In this document: in pieces, positions 16,239 through 25,304 of the stretch
How positions within the stretch are numbered: the stretch's first letter is position 1
How the letters are laid out: each line of letters begins with the position of its first letter
NCBI RefSeq assembly: GCF_900114265.1
Contig: NZ_FPKV01000001.1
Span: 124,001-188,000, forward strand
DNA from: Flaviramulus basaltis
GTDB taxonomy: Bacteria; Bacteroidota; Bacteroidia; Flavobacteriales; Flavobacteriaceae
DNA length: 64,000 bases
Reading direction: 5' to 3'
Notes under the pieces: generated by a model
What the model was told of the DNA's origin: nothing
What the model saw: only the letters and a program-made list of their open reading frames with translations
Databases searched by the model: none
Made by a program: the position numbers and the translations under genes

Positions 16239-17065
16239 GCTATTAATAACAATACTAACCAAATTATTGGCAATCCTTCAACCCAAAACGAACTATAATA
16301 TTTCCCTTGATTTATTTTTGAAAAAATCAAAAACACTAATATACTTATAGATATTAAAAATAAAATAGGTGTTTTAATCATATCTATTTCATTTTTAAAA
16401 AATTCTAAAAAGAAAAATACAACCAACAGTAAAACACCCATTATTTTTGTTTGCTTTACTCCTATTTTTTGAGGTACTGTTGAGAGCTTTAAACTATCAT
16501 AACGTAAATCTCTAATTTCAAAAGGTAACATTAAAACAAGTACAAGCACAAAACGCTGTATTGCTGTAATTAAAACATCGTCATTTATTGAATACTCATT
16601 TTCAATTAAAGGAAGAAAAACGGTAACGCCACTCCAAACTAGAGCTATTAAATATATTTTAAGACCGCTTATACTTCTTAAATTATGCTTGCTATCTAAA
16701 AACAAACGCTTTGGCAAAAACGGGATGGCATACAAAAAAGTAACAGCACCAAAAGCGCCAATATATAGAAGTGTTTTAGAACTCAATTGAAATCCAAAAT
16801 AACACATAAAAAGAAAGCAAAAAAATGAAAATATTTGAACAGCTTTTAACCAATTTGTTAAGCTTCTATGATGAAATTTTGCTATTCCAAAATACTTTAC
16901 AAAATTATACCCTGTTATAGATGCAAAAAACACAAAGAAAAGCACATTATTAGTGTAAGAAACATGAAACTCAATTAGAGTTATCCATGTAAGTGAAAAT
17001 ACAGATAAAGCTACATGAATACTACTATCTATATAAAAATTAAAAAGCTTTTTTAATACTTCCAT
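16232..17065 (-). CDS. UbiA-superfamily-like integral membrane protein, degenerate first motif
   Basis: A 277-residue polytopic membrane protein (about eight hydrophobic helices). The second aspartate motif of UbiA prenyltransferases is recognisable (FEIRDLRYDSLKLSTVPQKIG; Asp186 and Asp190 form DxxxD), but the first motif, normally NxxxDxxxD, reads NFVKYFGIA at Asn54 without aspartates. It may have changed or lost prenyltransferase activity. It is transcribed alone, divergent from gcvP, with a -7 box only four bases from the start. Confidence 0.7.
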   Translation of the reverse strand: MEVLKKLFNFYIDSSIHVALSVFSLTWITLIEFHVSYTNNVLFFVFFASITGYNFVKYFGIAKFHHRSLTNWLKAVQIFSFFCFLFMCYFGFQLSSKTLLYIGAFGAVTFLYAIPFLPKRLFLDSKHNLRSISGLKIYLIALVWSGVTVFLPLIENEYSINDDVLITAIQRFVLVLVLMLPFEIRDLRYDSLKLSTVPQKIGVKQTKIMGVLLLVVFFFLEFFKNEIDMIKTPILFLISISILVFLIFSKINQGKYYSSFWVEGLPIIWLVLLLIAY

Positions 17066-17069
17066 CTAG

Positions 17070-17077
17070 CAAAAATA
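17070..17077 (-). promoter_or_regulatory. Promoter -7 box of the UbiA-like gene, near-leaderless
   Basis: Minus strand TATTTTTG ends four bases before the ATG at 17065, which predicts transcription starting at or next to the start codon. Confidence 0.5.
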
Positions 17078-17151
17078 AGCAAACTGTTGATAAGGTTTTT
17101 AAATGGTTAAAAACTTTCCATTTTCGACAATAAAACGCCATTTATATTGTT

Positions 17152-17159
17152 TATTTTTG
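17152..17159 (+). promoter_or_regulatory. Promoter -7 box of gcvP
   Basis: TATTTTTG, 26 bases before the ATG at 17186. It lies inside the longer open frame starting at 17147, which argues for the later start. Confidence 0.6.
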
Positions 17160-17185
17160 CGAATTATATAATCAATTTCACTTTA

Positions 17186-20035
17186 ATGAACACAAACGCT
17201 TTTGCATTGCGTCATATTGGTCCTAGAGAAGATGACCAGAACCTTATGTTAAAAACCATAGGTGTAGACTCATTAGACCAGTTAATTTATGAAACCATCC
17301 CAGATGATATTCGTTTAAAAAACGGATTAAATTTAGATGAACCGATGACAGAACATGAATATCTGCTTCACATTCATGAATTATCTAAAAAAAATAAAGC
17401 TTATAAAACATACATTGGGTTGGGTTATCATCCAACCATATTGCCGGCGGTTATTCAACGAAATATTCTTGAAAATCCAGGCTGGTACACTGCCTATACA
17501 CCCTATCAAGCCGAAATTGCACAAGGACGCTTAGAAGCCCTTTTAAATTTCCAAACCATGGTTATTGATTTAACAGGTATGGAAATCGCAAACGCATCAC
17601 TTCTTGATGAAAGTACAGCTGCTGCAGAAGCTATGAGTTTACTTTTTGCAGTACGTGAACGCGACCAGAAAAAAGCGGGAGTTAATAAATTTTTTATTTC
17701 TGACAATATACTCCCTCAAACCTTATCCCTTCTTCAAACTAGAGCAAACCCAATTGGTATTGAGTTAGTGGTTGGAAAGGAAGATGAATTTAATTTTTCT
17801 ACTGAATTTTTTGGAGCTATTTTACAGTATCCTGGAAAAGACGGTCAAATTACAGACATTAAATCCTTTATAAGTAAAGCGAACGATGCTAGAATAAAAG
17901 TTGCTGTTGCTGCCGATATTTTAAGCTTAGTAAAACTTGAAGCTCCAGGTAAATTTGGAGCTGATGTGGTGATTGGCACAACACAACGTTTTGGAATCCC
18001 GATGGGTTATGGTGGCCCGCATGCAGCGTATTTTGCAACAAAAGAAGCTTATAAACGTGATCTTCCAGGGCGTATTATTGGTGTTACTAAAGATGCTAAT
18101 GGCAACAGAGCGTTACGTATGGCATTACAAACTCGCGAGCAACACATTAAACGTGATAAAGCGACTTCAAATATTTGTACAGCACAAGTGCTTTTAGCAG
18201 TTATGGCTAGTATGTATGCTGTTTATCATGGACCAAAAGGATTAAAATTTATTGCTAATAAAGTTCATAATAAAACAGCTCTTCTTGCAAATGCTTTAGA
18301 AAAACTAGGCTACAAACAGATTAACACTTCTTATTTTGATACGCTTCAAATAAAAACAAAAGCTAAAAAAATTAAAAAATTAGCCACTGAAAAAAAGGTT
18401 AATTTATTTTACCCAGATAGCGAAACGGTTACTATTTCAGTAAACGAAACTACAGCTATTAGAGATATTAATTATTTGATTTCTGTTTTTGCTGAAGCTG
18501 CAAAAAAAGAAACTATTGTTATTTCAACTATACTGCAAGCAAATAATATTGATTCAACTACACAAAGAACATCAGATTTCTTAGTAGAACCTGTTTTTAA
18601 CACCTATCATTCTGAAACCGAATTAATGCGTTATATAAAATCTTTAGAACGTAAAGATTTAGCATTAAATCACTCCATGATTTCTTTAGGATCATGCACA
18701 ATGAAACTAAATGCCGCTTCAGAAATGTTGCCGTTAAGTATTTTTAAATGGGCTAATATTCATCCTTTTGTTCCAGAAAAACAAGCAAAAGGCTATTTAA
18801 CAGTTTTAAAAGAATTAGAAGATCAATTAACCGAAATAACCGGTTTTGCAGCGACATCTCTACAACCAAATTCTGGTGCACAAGGTGAATTTGCAGGCTT
18901 AATGGTTATTAAGGCTTATCACGAATCTCGAGGCGATCATCATAGAAATATTTGTTTAATTCCATCATCTGCACACGGAACAAATCCAGCAAGTGCAGTT
19001 ATGGCAGGAATGAAAGTAGTCGTTACAAAATCTACTGATGAAGGTAATATTGATGTAGATGATTTACGTGAAAAAGCAGAATTACATAAAGATAATTTAT
19101 CATGCTTGATGGTTACTTATCCATCAACTCATGGTGTTTACGAATCTGCTATCAAAGAAATCACAAAAATAATTCATGATAACGGCGGGCAAGTTTATAT
19201 GGATGGTGCCAACATGAATGCTCAAGTAGGCTTAACAAACCCAGGAAATATTGGTGCAGATGTTTGTCATTTAAACTTGCATAAAACATTTGCAATTCCT
19301 CATGGCGGCGGAGGTCCAGGAGTTGGACCAATTTGTGTTGCAAAACAATTAGTTCCTTTTTTACCTGGAAACCCAATTATAAAAACAGGTGGTGACCAAG
19401 CTATTACTGCTATATCCTCAGCACCTTTTGGTTCTGCTTTAGCATGCTTAATATCTTACGGTTATATAAAAATGTTAGGCGCTGAAGGTTTAACAGAATC
19501 TACTAAAATTGCCATTTTAAATGCTAATTATATTAAAAAACGATTAGAAGGTAGTTTTGATACGCTGTACTCTGGAGAACGCGGTCGTGCAGCCCATGAA
19601 ATGATTGTAGATTGTAGACCTTTTAAAGCCAATGGTATTGAAGTAACCGATATTGCAAAACGTTTAATGGACTACGGTTTTCATGCGCCAACAGTTTCGT
19701 TTCCAGTTGCTGGAACGTTGATGATTGAACCTACTGAAAGTGAAAGTAAAGCTGAAATAGATCGTTTCTGTGATGCTATGATTTCAATTAAAAAAGAAAT
19801 TGATAGTGTTTCAAAAGATGATGAAAATAATGTCTTAAAGAATGCGCCTCATACTTTAGAGATGATTACGGCTAATGAATGGTATTTACCTTACTCTCGT
19901 GAAACAGCAGCTTTCCCGTTAGATTATGTAAAAGAAAATAAATTTTGGCCAAGTGTAAGACGTGTTGATGATGCTTATGGAGACAGAAACTTGATATGTT
20001 CATGTATTCCAATTGAAGCATATGTTGAGGCATAA
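17186..20035 (+). CDS. gcvP: Glycine dehydrogenase (aminomethyl-transferring), P protein
   Basis: A 949-residue fused P protein of the glycine cleavage system, which decarboxylates glycine with PLP and passes the aminomethyl group to the H protein. The start at MNTNAFALRHIGPRE matches the family N-terminus. Both halves of the dimer-like protein are present; the PLP lysine is Lys700 in NLHKTFAIPHGGGG. Other conserved parts include YTPYQAEIAQGRLEAL and SAHGTNPASAVMAGM. No gcvT or gcvH gene lies next to it. A terminator-like hairpin follows. Confidence 0.97.
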   Translation: MNTNAFALRHIGPREDDQNLMLKTIGVDSLDQLIYETIPDDIRLKNGLNLDEPMTEHEYLLHIHELSKKNKAYKTYIGLGYHPTILPAVIQRNILENPGWYTAYTPYQAEIAQGRLEALLNFQTMVIDLTGMEIANASLLDESTAAAEAMSLLFAVRERDQKKAGVNKFFISDNILPQTLSLLQTRANPIGIELVVGKEDEFNFSTEFFGAILQYPGKDGQITDIKSFISKANDARIKVAVAADILSLVKLEAPGKFGADVVIGTTQRFGIPMGYGGPHAAYFATKEAYKRDLPGRIIGVTKDANGNRALRMALQTREQHIKRDKATSNICTAQVLLAVMASMYAVYHGPKGLKFIANKVHNKTALLANALEKLGYKQINTSYFDTLQIKTKAKKIKKLATEKKVNLFYPDSETVTISVNETTAIRDINYLISVFAEAAKKETIVISTILQANNIDSTTQRTSDFLVEPVFNTYHSETELMRYIKSLERKDLALNHSMISLGSCTMKLNAASEMLPLSIFKWANIHPFVPEKQAKGYLTVLKELEDQLTEITGFAATSLQPNSGAQGEFAGLMVIKAYHESRGDHHRNICLIPSSAHGTNPASAVMAGMKVVVTKSTDEGNIDVDDLREKAELHKDNLSCLMVTYPSTHGVYESAIKEITKIIHDNGGQVYMDGANMNAQVGLTNPGNIGADVCHLNLHKTFAIPHGGGGPGVGPICVAKQLVPFLPGNPIIKTGGDQAITAISSAPFGSALACLISYGYIKMLGAEGLTESTKIAILNANYIKKRLEGSFDTLYSGERGRAAHEMIVDCRPFKANGIEVTDIAKRLMDYGFHAPTVSFPVAGTLMIEPTESESKAEIDRFCDAMISIKKEIDSVSKDDENNVLKNAPHTLEMITANEWYLPYSRETAAFPLDYVKENKFWPSVRRVDDAYGDRNLICSCIPIEAYVEA

Positions 20036-20070
20036 AAACGGCTTTTGAACATCGTAAATTAAAACTAAAA

Positions 20071-20078
20071 TAAATTTG
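20071..20078 (+). promoter_or_regulatory. Promoter -7 box before the ketosynthase III operon
   Basis: TAAATTTG matches TAnnTTTG; a TTG at 20045-20047 is 23 bases upstream, at the long end of the usual spacing. The box overlaps the left arm of the hairpin at 20077-20126. Confidence 0.5.
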
Positions 20079-20133
20079 CCTTTATTTAAAAGATTTTATC
20101 TTGCTAAGACATTTTAATTAAAGGCACTTTTTT
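20077..20133 (+). terminator. Terminator-like hairpin between gcvP and the ketosynthase III gene
   Basis: TGCCTTTATTTAAAA (20077-20091) pairs with TTTTAATTAAAGGCA (20112-20126) at 14 of 15 positions, followed by CTTTTTT. It can terminate gcvP, but it also ends just 14 bases before the ATG at 20141. Confidence 0.65.
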
Positions 20134-20140
20134 CTATTTT

Positions 20141-21199
20141 ATGAATATTAAAATTACTGGCACAGGAAGTTATATTCCGGCTAATATTGAAACCAATGAA
20201 GACTTTCATAATCATGAATTTTTAAACAGTGATGGCTCAGCTATTAATGCGCCCAATCCTGTTATTGTCAAAAAATTTAAAGCCATAACAGGTATTGATG
20301 AGAGGCGTTATGCAAAAGATCATTTAAACACTTCAGATATTGCATCATTTGCGGCAGAAAAAGCTATTGATGATGCTAAAATTAGTCGTGAAGATTTAGA
20401 TTATATTATTGTAGCTCATAATTATGGAGATGTAAGACATGATAGTATCCAGAGTGATACTGTACCAAGTATTGCATCAAGGGTAAAACACCTTTTAAGA
20501 ATTAAAAACCCAAAATGTGTGGGTTACGATTTACTTTTTGGTTGTCCAGGTTGGATTGAAGGTGTTATTCATGCCAATGCATTTATAAAAGCTGGAATTG
20601 CTAAAAAATGCTTAGTTATTGGTGCCGAAACACTTTCTCGTGTTATTGACCCACACGACAGAGATTCCATGATTTACAGTGATGGTGCTGGTGCAGTAAT
20701 AGTAGAATCCACTAATGAAGAAAGTGGTATTATTGCTCACGAATCTGCAACTTTCGCATTAGACGAAGCACATTTTATCTTTTTTGGAGAAACCAATAAT
20801 CAAGAAGTTAAAGATAACCGTAGATACATAAAAATGTATGGTAGAAAAATTTACGAATTTGCTTTAACCAATGTGCCACTTGCCATGAAATGTTGTCTAG
20901 ACAAAAGTGGAATTAACATTAAACAAGTTAAAAAAATACTTATTCATCAAGCTAATGAAAAAATGGATGAAGCAATTGTAAAGCGTTTTTATGAACTTTA
21001 CAACATGCAAATGCCAAACGGAATTATGCCAATGAGTATAGGGAAATTAGGGAATTCTAGTGTTGCAACTGTACCTACTTTATATAATATGATTTTAAAA
21101 GGCGAATTAGAAAACCAGGAAATAAATAAAGGTGACATTATTATTTTTGCAAGTGTTGGTGCGGGCATGAATATTAATGCTATTGTATACAAACATTAA
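20141..21199 (+). CDS. 3-oxoacyl-ACP synthase III family protein
   Basis: A 352-residue FabH-like ketosynthase with the Cys-His-Asn triad: Cys135 (LLFGCPGW), His269 (IHQANEKMDEAI) and Asn305 (KLGNSSVATVP). It is somewhat longer than housekeeping FabH (about 320) and sits with a methyltransferase and glycosyltransferase rather than with fatty acid genes, so it may be a specialised condensing or acyl-transferring enzyme. The methyltransferase gene follows after three bases. Confidence 0.88.
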   Translation: MNIKITGTGSYIPANIETNEDFHNHEFLNSDGSAINAPNPVIVKKFKAITGIDERRYAKDHLNTSDIASFAAEKAIDDAKISREDLDYIIVAHNYGDVRHDSIQSDTVPSIASRVKHLLRIKNPKCVGYDLLFGCPGWIEGVIHANAFIKAGIAKKCLVIGAETLSRVIDPHDRDSMIYSDGAGAVIVESTNEESGIIAHESATFALDEAHFIFFGETNNQEVKDNRRYIKMYGRKIYEFALTNVPLAMKCCLDKSGINIKQVKKILIHQANEKMDEAIVKRFYELYNMQMPNGIMPMSIGKLGNSSVATVPTLYNMILKGELENQEINKGDIIIFASVGAGMNINAIVYKH

Positions 21200-21202
21200 T
21201 AA

Positions 21203-21724
21203 ATGTACGAGAAAAGCTATCCAAATAAACGCTTTAAGCACACCATACAATTTTTACAAAAACATACTTCCTCCTCTGAAAGCATTTTAGATTTAGGCAT
21301 CGTAAATCCGTTTAGTACAATAATGCAAGAACATGATTATTCTGTTGAAAACACTAAGGGTGAAGATATCGATTTAGACACTACAACTATTGAAAATTCA
21401 GATACTGATATTGTAACAGCCTTTGAGATTTTTGAACATTTATTATCACCTTTTACAGTTTTAAAAGCTATAAAATCTGATAAATTAGTTGCTAGCGTAC
21501 CTCTTAAATTATGGTTTTCTTCTGCTTACCGCAGCAAAACAGATATGCTTGATAGACATTATCATGAATTTGAAGATTGGCAATTTGACTGGTTGTTGGA
21601 AAAAGCTGGATGGAAAATTATAGACCGTGAAAAATGGACTAATCCTACCAAAAAAATTGGTATTCGCCCTATTTTACGTTGGTTTACTCCAAGATATTAC
21701 ATTGTATATGCAGAAAGAGTTTAA
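21203..21724 (+). CDS. Class I SAM-dependent methyltransferase-like protein
   Basis: A 173-residue protein with the methyltransferase core pattern: SILDLGIVNPF as motif I, an acidic strand end (TKGEDIDLD), DIVTAFEIFEHLLSPF like the post-motif 'DlI..fEVlEHl' of type 11 methyltransferases, and LVASVPLKLW. Motif I is weak (DLGIVNP instead of DxGxGxG), so SAM binding should not be assumed. It is three bases after the ketosynthase gene and 24 bases before the glycosyltransferase gene. Confidence 0.72.
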   Translation: MYEKSYPNKRFKHTIQFLQKHTSSSESILDLGIVNPFSTIMQEHDYSVENTKGEDIDLDTTTIENSDTDIVTAFEIFEHLLSPFTVLKAIKSDKLVASVPLKLWFSSAYRSKTDMLDRHYHEFEDWQFDWLLEKAGWKIIDREKWTNPTKKIGIRPILRWFTPRYYIVYAERV

Positions 21725-21748
21725 CTTTGAAAATTAAACTTTAACCTT

Positions 21749-22600
21749 TTGGATTTCTACATCATCATTCCTGCTCATAACGAAGAAAGCTCAATTGGGC
21801 TTACTCTAGATTCAATAGTTAATCAAACACTTTTACCTAAAAAGGTGATTGTAGTTAATGACAATTCAACAGATAAAACAGAAGAAATAGTTGAGATTTA
21901 TACCAAAAAGCATCCTTTTATATCTTTAATAAACTCTAAATCTTCTAACAAACACTTACCAGGCTCTAAAATCATTAATGCGTTTTACAAAGGTTTTGAA
22001 ACCTTAGATGATAACTATGATGTGATTTGTAAGTTTGATGCCGATTTAATTTTTCCTAATAATTATTTAGAGCAACTTTCAATTCATTTTAATAAAAATA
22101 ACAAACTAGGAATGGCAGCTGGGTTTTGTTATATAGAAAAAAATAATGATTGGAAATTAGAAAATTTAACCCGTAAAGATCATATTCGAGGTGCGTTAAA
22201 GGCCTATAGGAAAAATTGCTTTATTGAAATTGGAAAACTAAAACCATCTATGGGTTGGGACACTGTTGATGAGTTATTGGCTAAATTTTATGGATGGGAG
22301 ATTTTAACCGATGAATCTCTTCATGTAAAGCACCTAAAACCAACCGGAATGAGCTATAACAAAGCTTCAAAATATTTACAAGGTGAAGCTATGTATAAAA
22401 TGCGTTATGGCTTTATTATTACTCTAATTTCGGCAACAAAACTCGCTTATAAAAAAGGAAACTTATCTTTGTTTAAAGATTACTTAGCTGGCTACTTTAA
22501 AGCTAAAAAAGAAAAAATTGAGCATTTAGTTACAGAAGAAGAAGGCAAGTTTATAAGGGATTTACGGTGGAAAGGGATGTTAGGCAAGCTAAAAGGTTAA
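21749..22600 (+). CDS. Family 2 glycosyltransferase (TTG start)
   Basis: A 283-residue GT-A fold protein: N-terminal FYIIIPAHNEESSIGLTL, VVNDNSTDKTEEI, the metal motif DAD (CKFDADLIF), and a later WDTVDELLAKFYGW acceptor-side segment. It probably adds a sugar from a nucleotide or lipid-linked donor at the inner membrane. The start must be the TTG at 21749, since an in-frame TGA lies 18 bases upstream and no ATG precedes the conserved IPAHNEE. It ends the three-gene unit that starts with the ketosynthase. Confidence 0.88.
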   Translation: MDFYIIIPAHNEESSIGLTLDSIVNQTLLPKKVIVVNDNSTDKTEEIVEIYTKKHPFISLINSKSSNKHLPGSKIINAFYKGFETLDDNYDVICKFDADLIFPNNYLEQLSIHFNKNNKLGMAAGFCYIEKNNDWKLENLTRKDHIRGALKAYRKNCFIEIGKLKPSMGWDTVDELLAKFYGWEILTDESLHVKHLKPTGMSYNKASKYLQGEAMYKMRYGFIITLISATKLAYKKGNLSLFKDYLAGYFKAKKEKIEHLVTEEEGKFIRDLRWKGMLGKLKG

Positions 22601-22625
22601 AGAAGCTGTCTATGGTTCACGCTAT

Positions 22626-22695
22626 GTCATATTGAACTTGTCGGAATATTTCAATTTATAGGCACTAAAATTTATTTCTACAAGTTCAGAATAAC
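22626..22695. repeat. Hairpin of the GTCA..TTGAAC intergenic repeat type
   Basis: GTCATATTGAACTTGT at 22626-22641 and its inverted counterpart ACAAGTTCAGAATAAC at 22680-22695 match at 13 of 16 positions. It lies between two convergent genes and could serve as a two-way terminator, but it has no T run. Confidence 0.6.
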
Positions 22696-22707
22696 GAAAA
22701 GAACTAA

Positions 22708-23514
22708 TTAAAAACCCCATCCTTTATAGCTACTCGAAGCCTCTAATTTGTTTTCAATGCTGTCTTCTAATTCTGGGAAAAAGTCTATTCCTGTAAGTTT
22801 TTCAATAGAATCTACTGATACTACAAATTCATATAATGGTTTATCAGAATTTTTATGTGGCATCAAAAAGGCTATCATTTTGGTTTTACCTGTGTTATTA
22901 TCAATCAACACTTTATAAAACTGATTAGGAACCGAAACATCCTCATCACCAATAGTTTTCATATTACCTTTTAAAACACCACCAGTAACTACAAAAACGC
23001 CATCATATTTACTCGCCCAATAACGAACTTTTTGTTCTAAAGTATTCCAAATTCCAGAATTGAATTCATGCTCTTGCGGACTAATATTACTGGTTAAAAA
23101 AGTTTCATCGTGTGCAAATTGACTATAACGCCTATCTCCTGCAGGACATAAATGTCCGCGGTCGTAACCAGACTTTTTATAATTCCGCCAATTTGCTGCA
23201 CCAGTTTTTACAGCTTTATCAATTTCAAAATAGGGCCGTTTGTAGTTTGTACTTGAAAGATGCGACTTCTTTAATTCATAAGCCACCCATTCTGCTTGTT
23301 CATCAGGTTCACTATAAGATAATGAATAACCTTCATGATGCACAATCTGACCTGTAGTACTTGACGGTAAAAAATATTTGTTAGTATCATTTTTTGAGGC
23401 TTGCCCTTCTGATACAATTTCTGCTTTTTCTTCTTCACCTAAAAAATTTTCATAAGTGTAAACGCCTAAAACAATTACAATAGCGACGATTGAATAAAAA
23501 GTGCGTTTATTCAT
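22708..23514 (-). CDS. DNA/RNA non-specific endonuclease, membrane-anchored or secreted
   Basis: A 268-residue NUC1-family nuclease. The N-terminus (TFYSIVAIVIVLGVYTY) is a single membrane anchor or uncleaved signal; the catalytic motif DRGH is at 118-121, followed by LCPAGDRRY and NISPQEHEFNSGIWNTLE containing the metal-binding Asn region. These enzymes degrade DNA and RNA outside the cytoplasm, for defence or nutrient use. The frame is open to 23550, but the ATG at 23514 overlaps the phosphatase stop by one base (TAATG pattern), which points to translational coupling and a joint phosphorus-scavenging role. Confidence 0.9.
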   Translation of the reverse strand: MNKRTFYSIVAIVIVLGVYTYENFLGEEEKAEIVSEGQASKNDTNKYFLPSSTTGQIVHHEGYSLSYSEPDEQAEWVAYELKKSHLSSTNYKRPYFEIDKAVKTGAANWRNYKKSGYDRGHLCPAGDRRYSQFAHDETFLTSNISPQEHEFNSGIWNTLEQKVRYWASKYDGVFVVTGGVLKGNMKTIGDEDVSVPNQFYKVLIDNNTGKTKMIAFLMPHKNSDKPLYEFVVSVDSIEKLTGIDFFPELEDSIENKLEASSSYKGWGF

Positions 23515-25199
23515 TAATCTAAAACAAACTCTAAAGGTTGTCCAATACAAGCATTGGGAAAACTAATTCCTAAAAGTGCTGAAATAGTTGGTGCAATATC
23601 GGTAATATGAGTTAGCTTATTAGTTGCTCCATGTTGTATACCTTTACCGAAAAACAATAATGGAACATGTGTATCATAACTAAAACCTGAATGATGATCG
23701 GTTCCAGTTCTATTCCAAAGTGCATCTTTAAAAACTGCTGGATTATATACAAACATTAAATCGCCAGAGCGTTTTTGGTTATGTCCGTTACTCAATAAAT
23801 TTTCCACAACTCCATTAGAACCATCAAACTGATTAATTTCAGAAGTCATATAAACTTTATCAATTAATCTATACTTTAATAATTTAAGTGATAAAACTTC
23901 TTTCACATTTTCTAAATCTATATTATTAGAATTTATTTTATCGTGATTCAAATAAATTTGATTATTAATTCTACTTAAAATTAAATCTGAAACTTTAAAT
24001 TTTTGTTCTAAAAAAGTATTCATTTCATCAAACATTTGGCTTTCATCAAAAAGTCCAGCAGGAATTTTTTTAGATAATAAATAATTAATAACATTTGGCG
24101 CTCCATGATCGGCGGTTAAAAACACAGTGTATTCTCCTTTTCCAACTTTCTCATCTAAGGCATTAAATAATCGTTCTAAATCTAAATCTAACCGTAAATA
24201 GGTGTCTTCAATTTCTTTTGAATTAGGTCCGAAATCGTGACCTACTTTATCTGTACTAGAAAAGCTAACGGTTAAAACATCCGTAATGTCATCTTTCCCT
24301 AAAGCTTCTGCATCTATAGCTTTAATTGTAAAATCTGTTATCAAACTATTTCCAAATGGACTTTCTGCAATAATTTTAAAATTACCATTATCTTTTTTTA
24401 AAGCTTCTAAATTGTATGGAAAGGTTGCTGTTTCTTTACCTTCAAAAATCCTTTCAAAAGTATTTAAATCACTTCCACTTTCAGTATAAGAATTTATATC
24501 ATACAATGTGTTCCACTCTTTAAAATAAGACTCTGTAATGTTTGTTTCATTAAAGTTTTTAACCCATTGAGGCAAATCATTCATATAAAACGAGCTTGTT
24601 ATCCAGTTACCATTTCCGTCATGGTCATAATCTAACCAAAAAGCTGCATTTGCTGTGTGTCCTGCTGGCAAAATAGCGCCTCTATGTTTTATAGAAATCC
24701 CTATTGTTTTACCCTGCATTTGAGTGAATAGTCTATTTTCATCAGCAAACGTTGTGGTTAACATTCTGTTAGGCGACATTTTTCCATCTTTTGCATCACT
24801 ACTATTTGTGCCAATTGCTAAAACAGAATCGTCTTGCACGCAGTTAACATTATGTCCTGATTCTTTATCAAACCAATCGTTACCAATAATACCATGATAT
24901 TTAGGTGTGGTTCCTGTATAAATAGACGCATGCCCAGGTCCCGTTTTAGTAGGAATATAATTAAATTGATTGTTTTTACAGTTAAAACCCTCATTCATCA
25001 TTCGTTTAAAACCACCTTCTCCAAATCTATTGTAAAAACGAGTTAGATAATCATATCGCATTTGGTCTACTACAATACCAACTACCAATTTTGGTCTTTC
25101 TATATTACTTTCATTTTTAATTAATGAAACTTCATTTTGAGCTTTACAAGAAAAGCAAAGCGGTATTAGTATTAAGGAAAGAATTATGTTTTTCATCAT
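23514..25199 (-). CDS. PafA-type alkaline phosphatase family lipoprotein
   Basis: A 561-residue phosphatase/phosphodiesterase superfamily protein close to flavobacterial PafA in layout. A lipoprotein signal ends at LCFSC (Cys18). Metal and active-site residues fit: VVDQMRYD (Asp45) and KTGPGHAS with the probable Thr nucleophile (Thr86), and later TADHGAPN and TGTDHHSGFSYDTHVPL with metal-binding Asp and His residues. It releases phosphate from monoesters in the periplasm or at the surface. It is co-transcribed with the nuclease gene; a -7 box precedes it. Confidence 0.9.
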   Translation of the reverse strand: MMKNIILSLILIPLCFSCKAQNEVSLIKNESNIERPKLVVGIVVDQMRYDYLTRFYNRFGEGGFKRMMNEGFNCKNNQFNYIPTKTGPGHASIYTGTTPKYHGIIGNDWFDKESGHNVNCVQDDSVLAIGTNSSDAKDGKMSPNRMLTTTFADENRLFTQMQGKTIGISIKHRGAILPAGHTANAAFWLDYDHDGNGNWITSSFYMNDLPQWVKNFNETNITESYFKEWNTLYDINSYTESGSDLNTFERIFEGKETATFPYNLEALKKDNGNFKIIAESPFGNSLITDFTIKAIDAEALGKDDITDVLTVSFSSTDKVGHDFGPNSKEIEDTYLRLDLDLERLFNALDEKVGKGEYTVFLTADHGAPNVINYLLSKKIPAGLFDESQMFDEMNTFLEQKFKVSDLILSRINNQIYLNHDKINSNNIDLENVKEVLSLKLLKYRLIDKVYMTSEINQFDGSNGVVENLLSNGHNQKRSGDLMFVYNPAVFKDALWNRTGTDHHSGFSYDTHVPLLFFGKGIQHGATNKLTHITDIAPTISALLGISFPNACIGQPLEFVLD

Positions 25200-25216
25200 G
25201 CTATTAATATATGCCT

Positions 25217-25224
25217 CAAAAATA
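25217..25224 (-). promoter_or_regulatory. Promoter -7 box of the phosphatase-nuclease operon
   Basis: Minus strand TATTTTTG, 17 bases from the ATG at 25199. The opposite strand carries a one-mismatch box (TACTTTAG, 25280-25287) for the divergent ABC permease gene. Confidence 0.5.
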
Positions 25225-25304
25225 CATATTTTAAAACATCATAATTTAAAATTAAGGTTAAATACCTGTATCTTTTTTTTACTTTAGCAATTACAAATTT
25301 TTAT

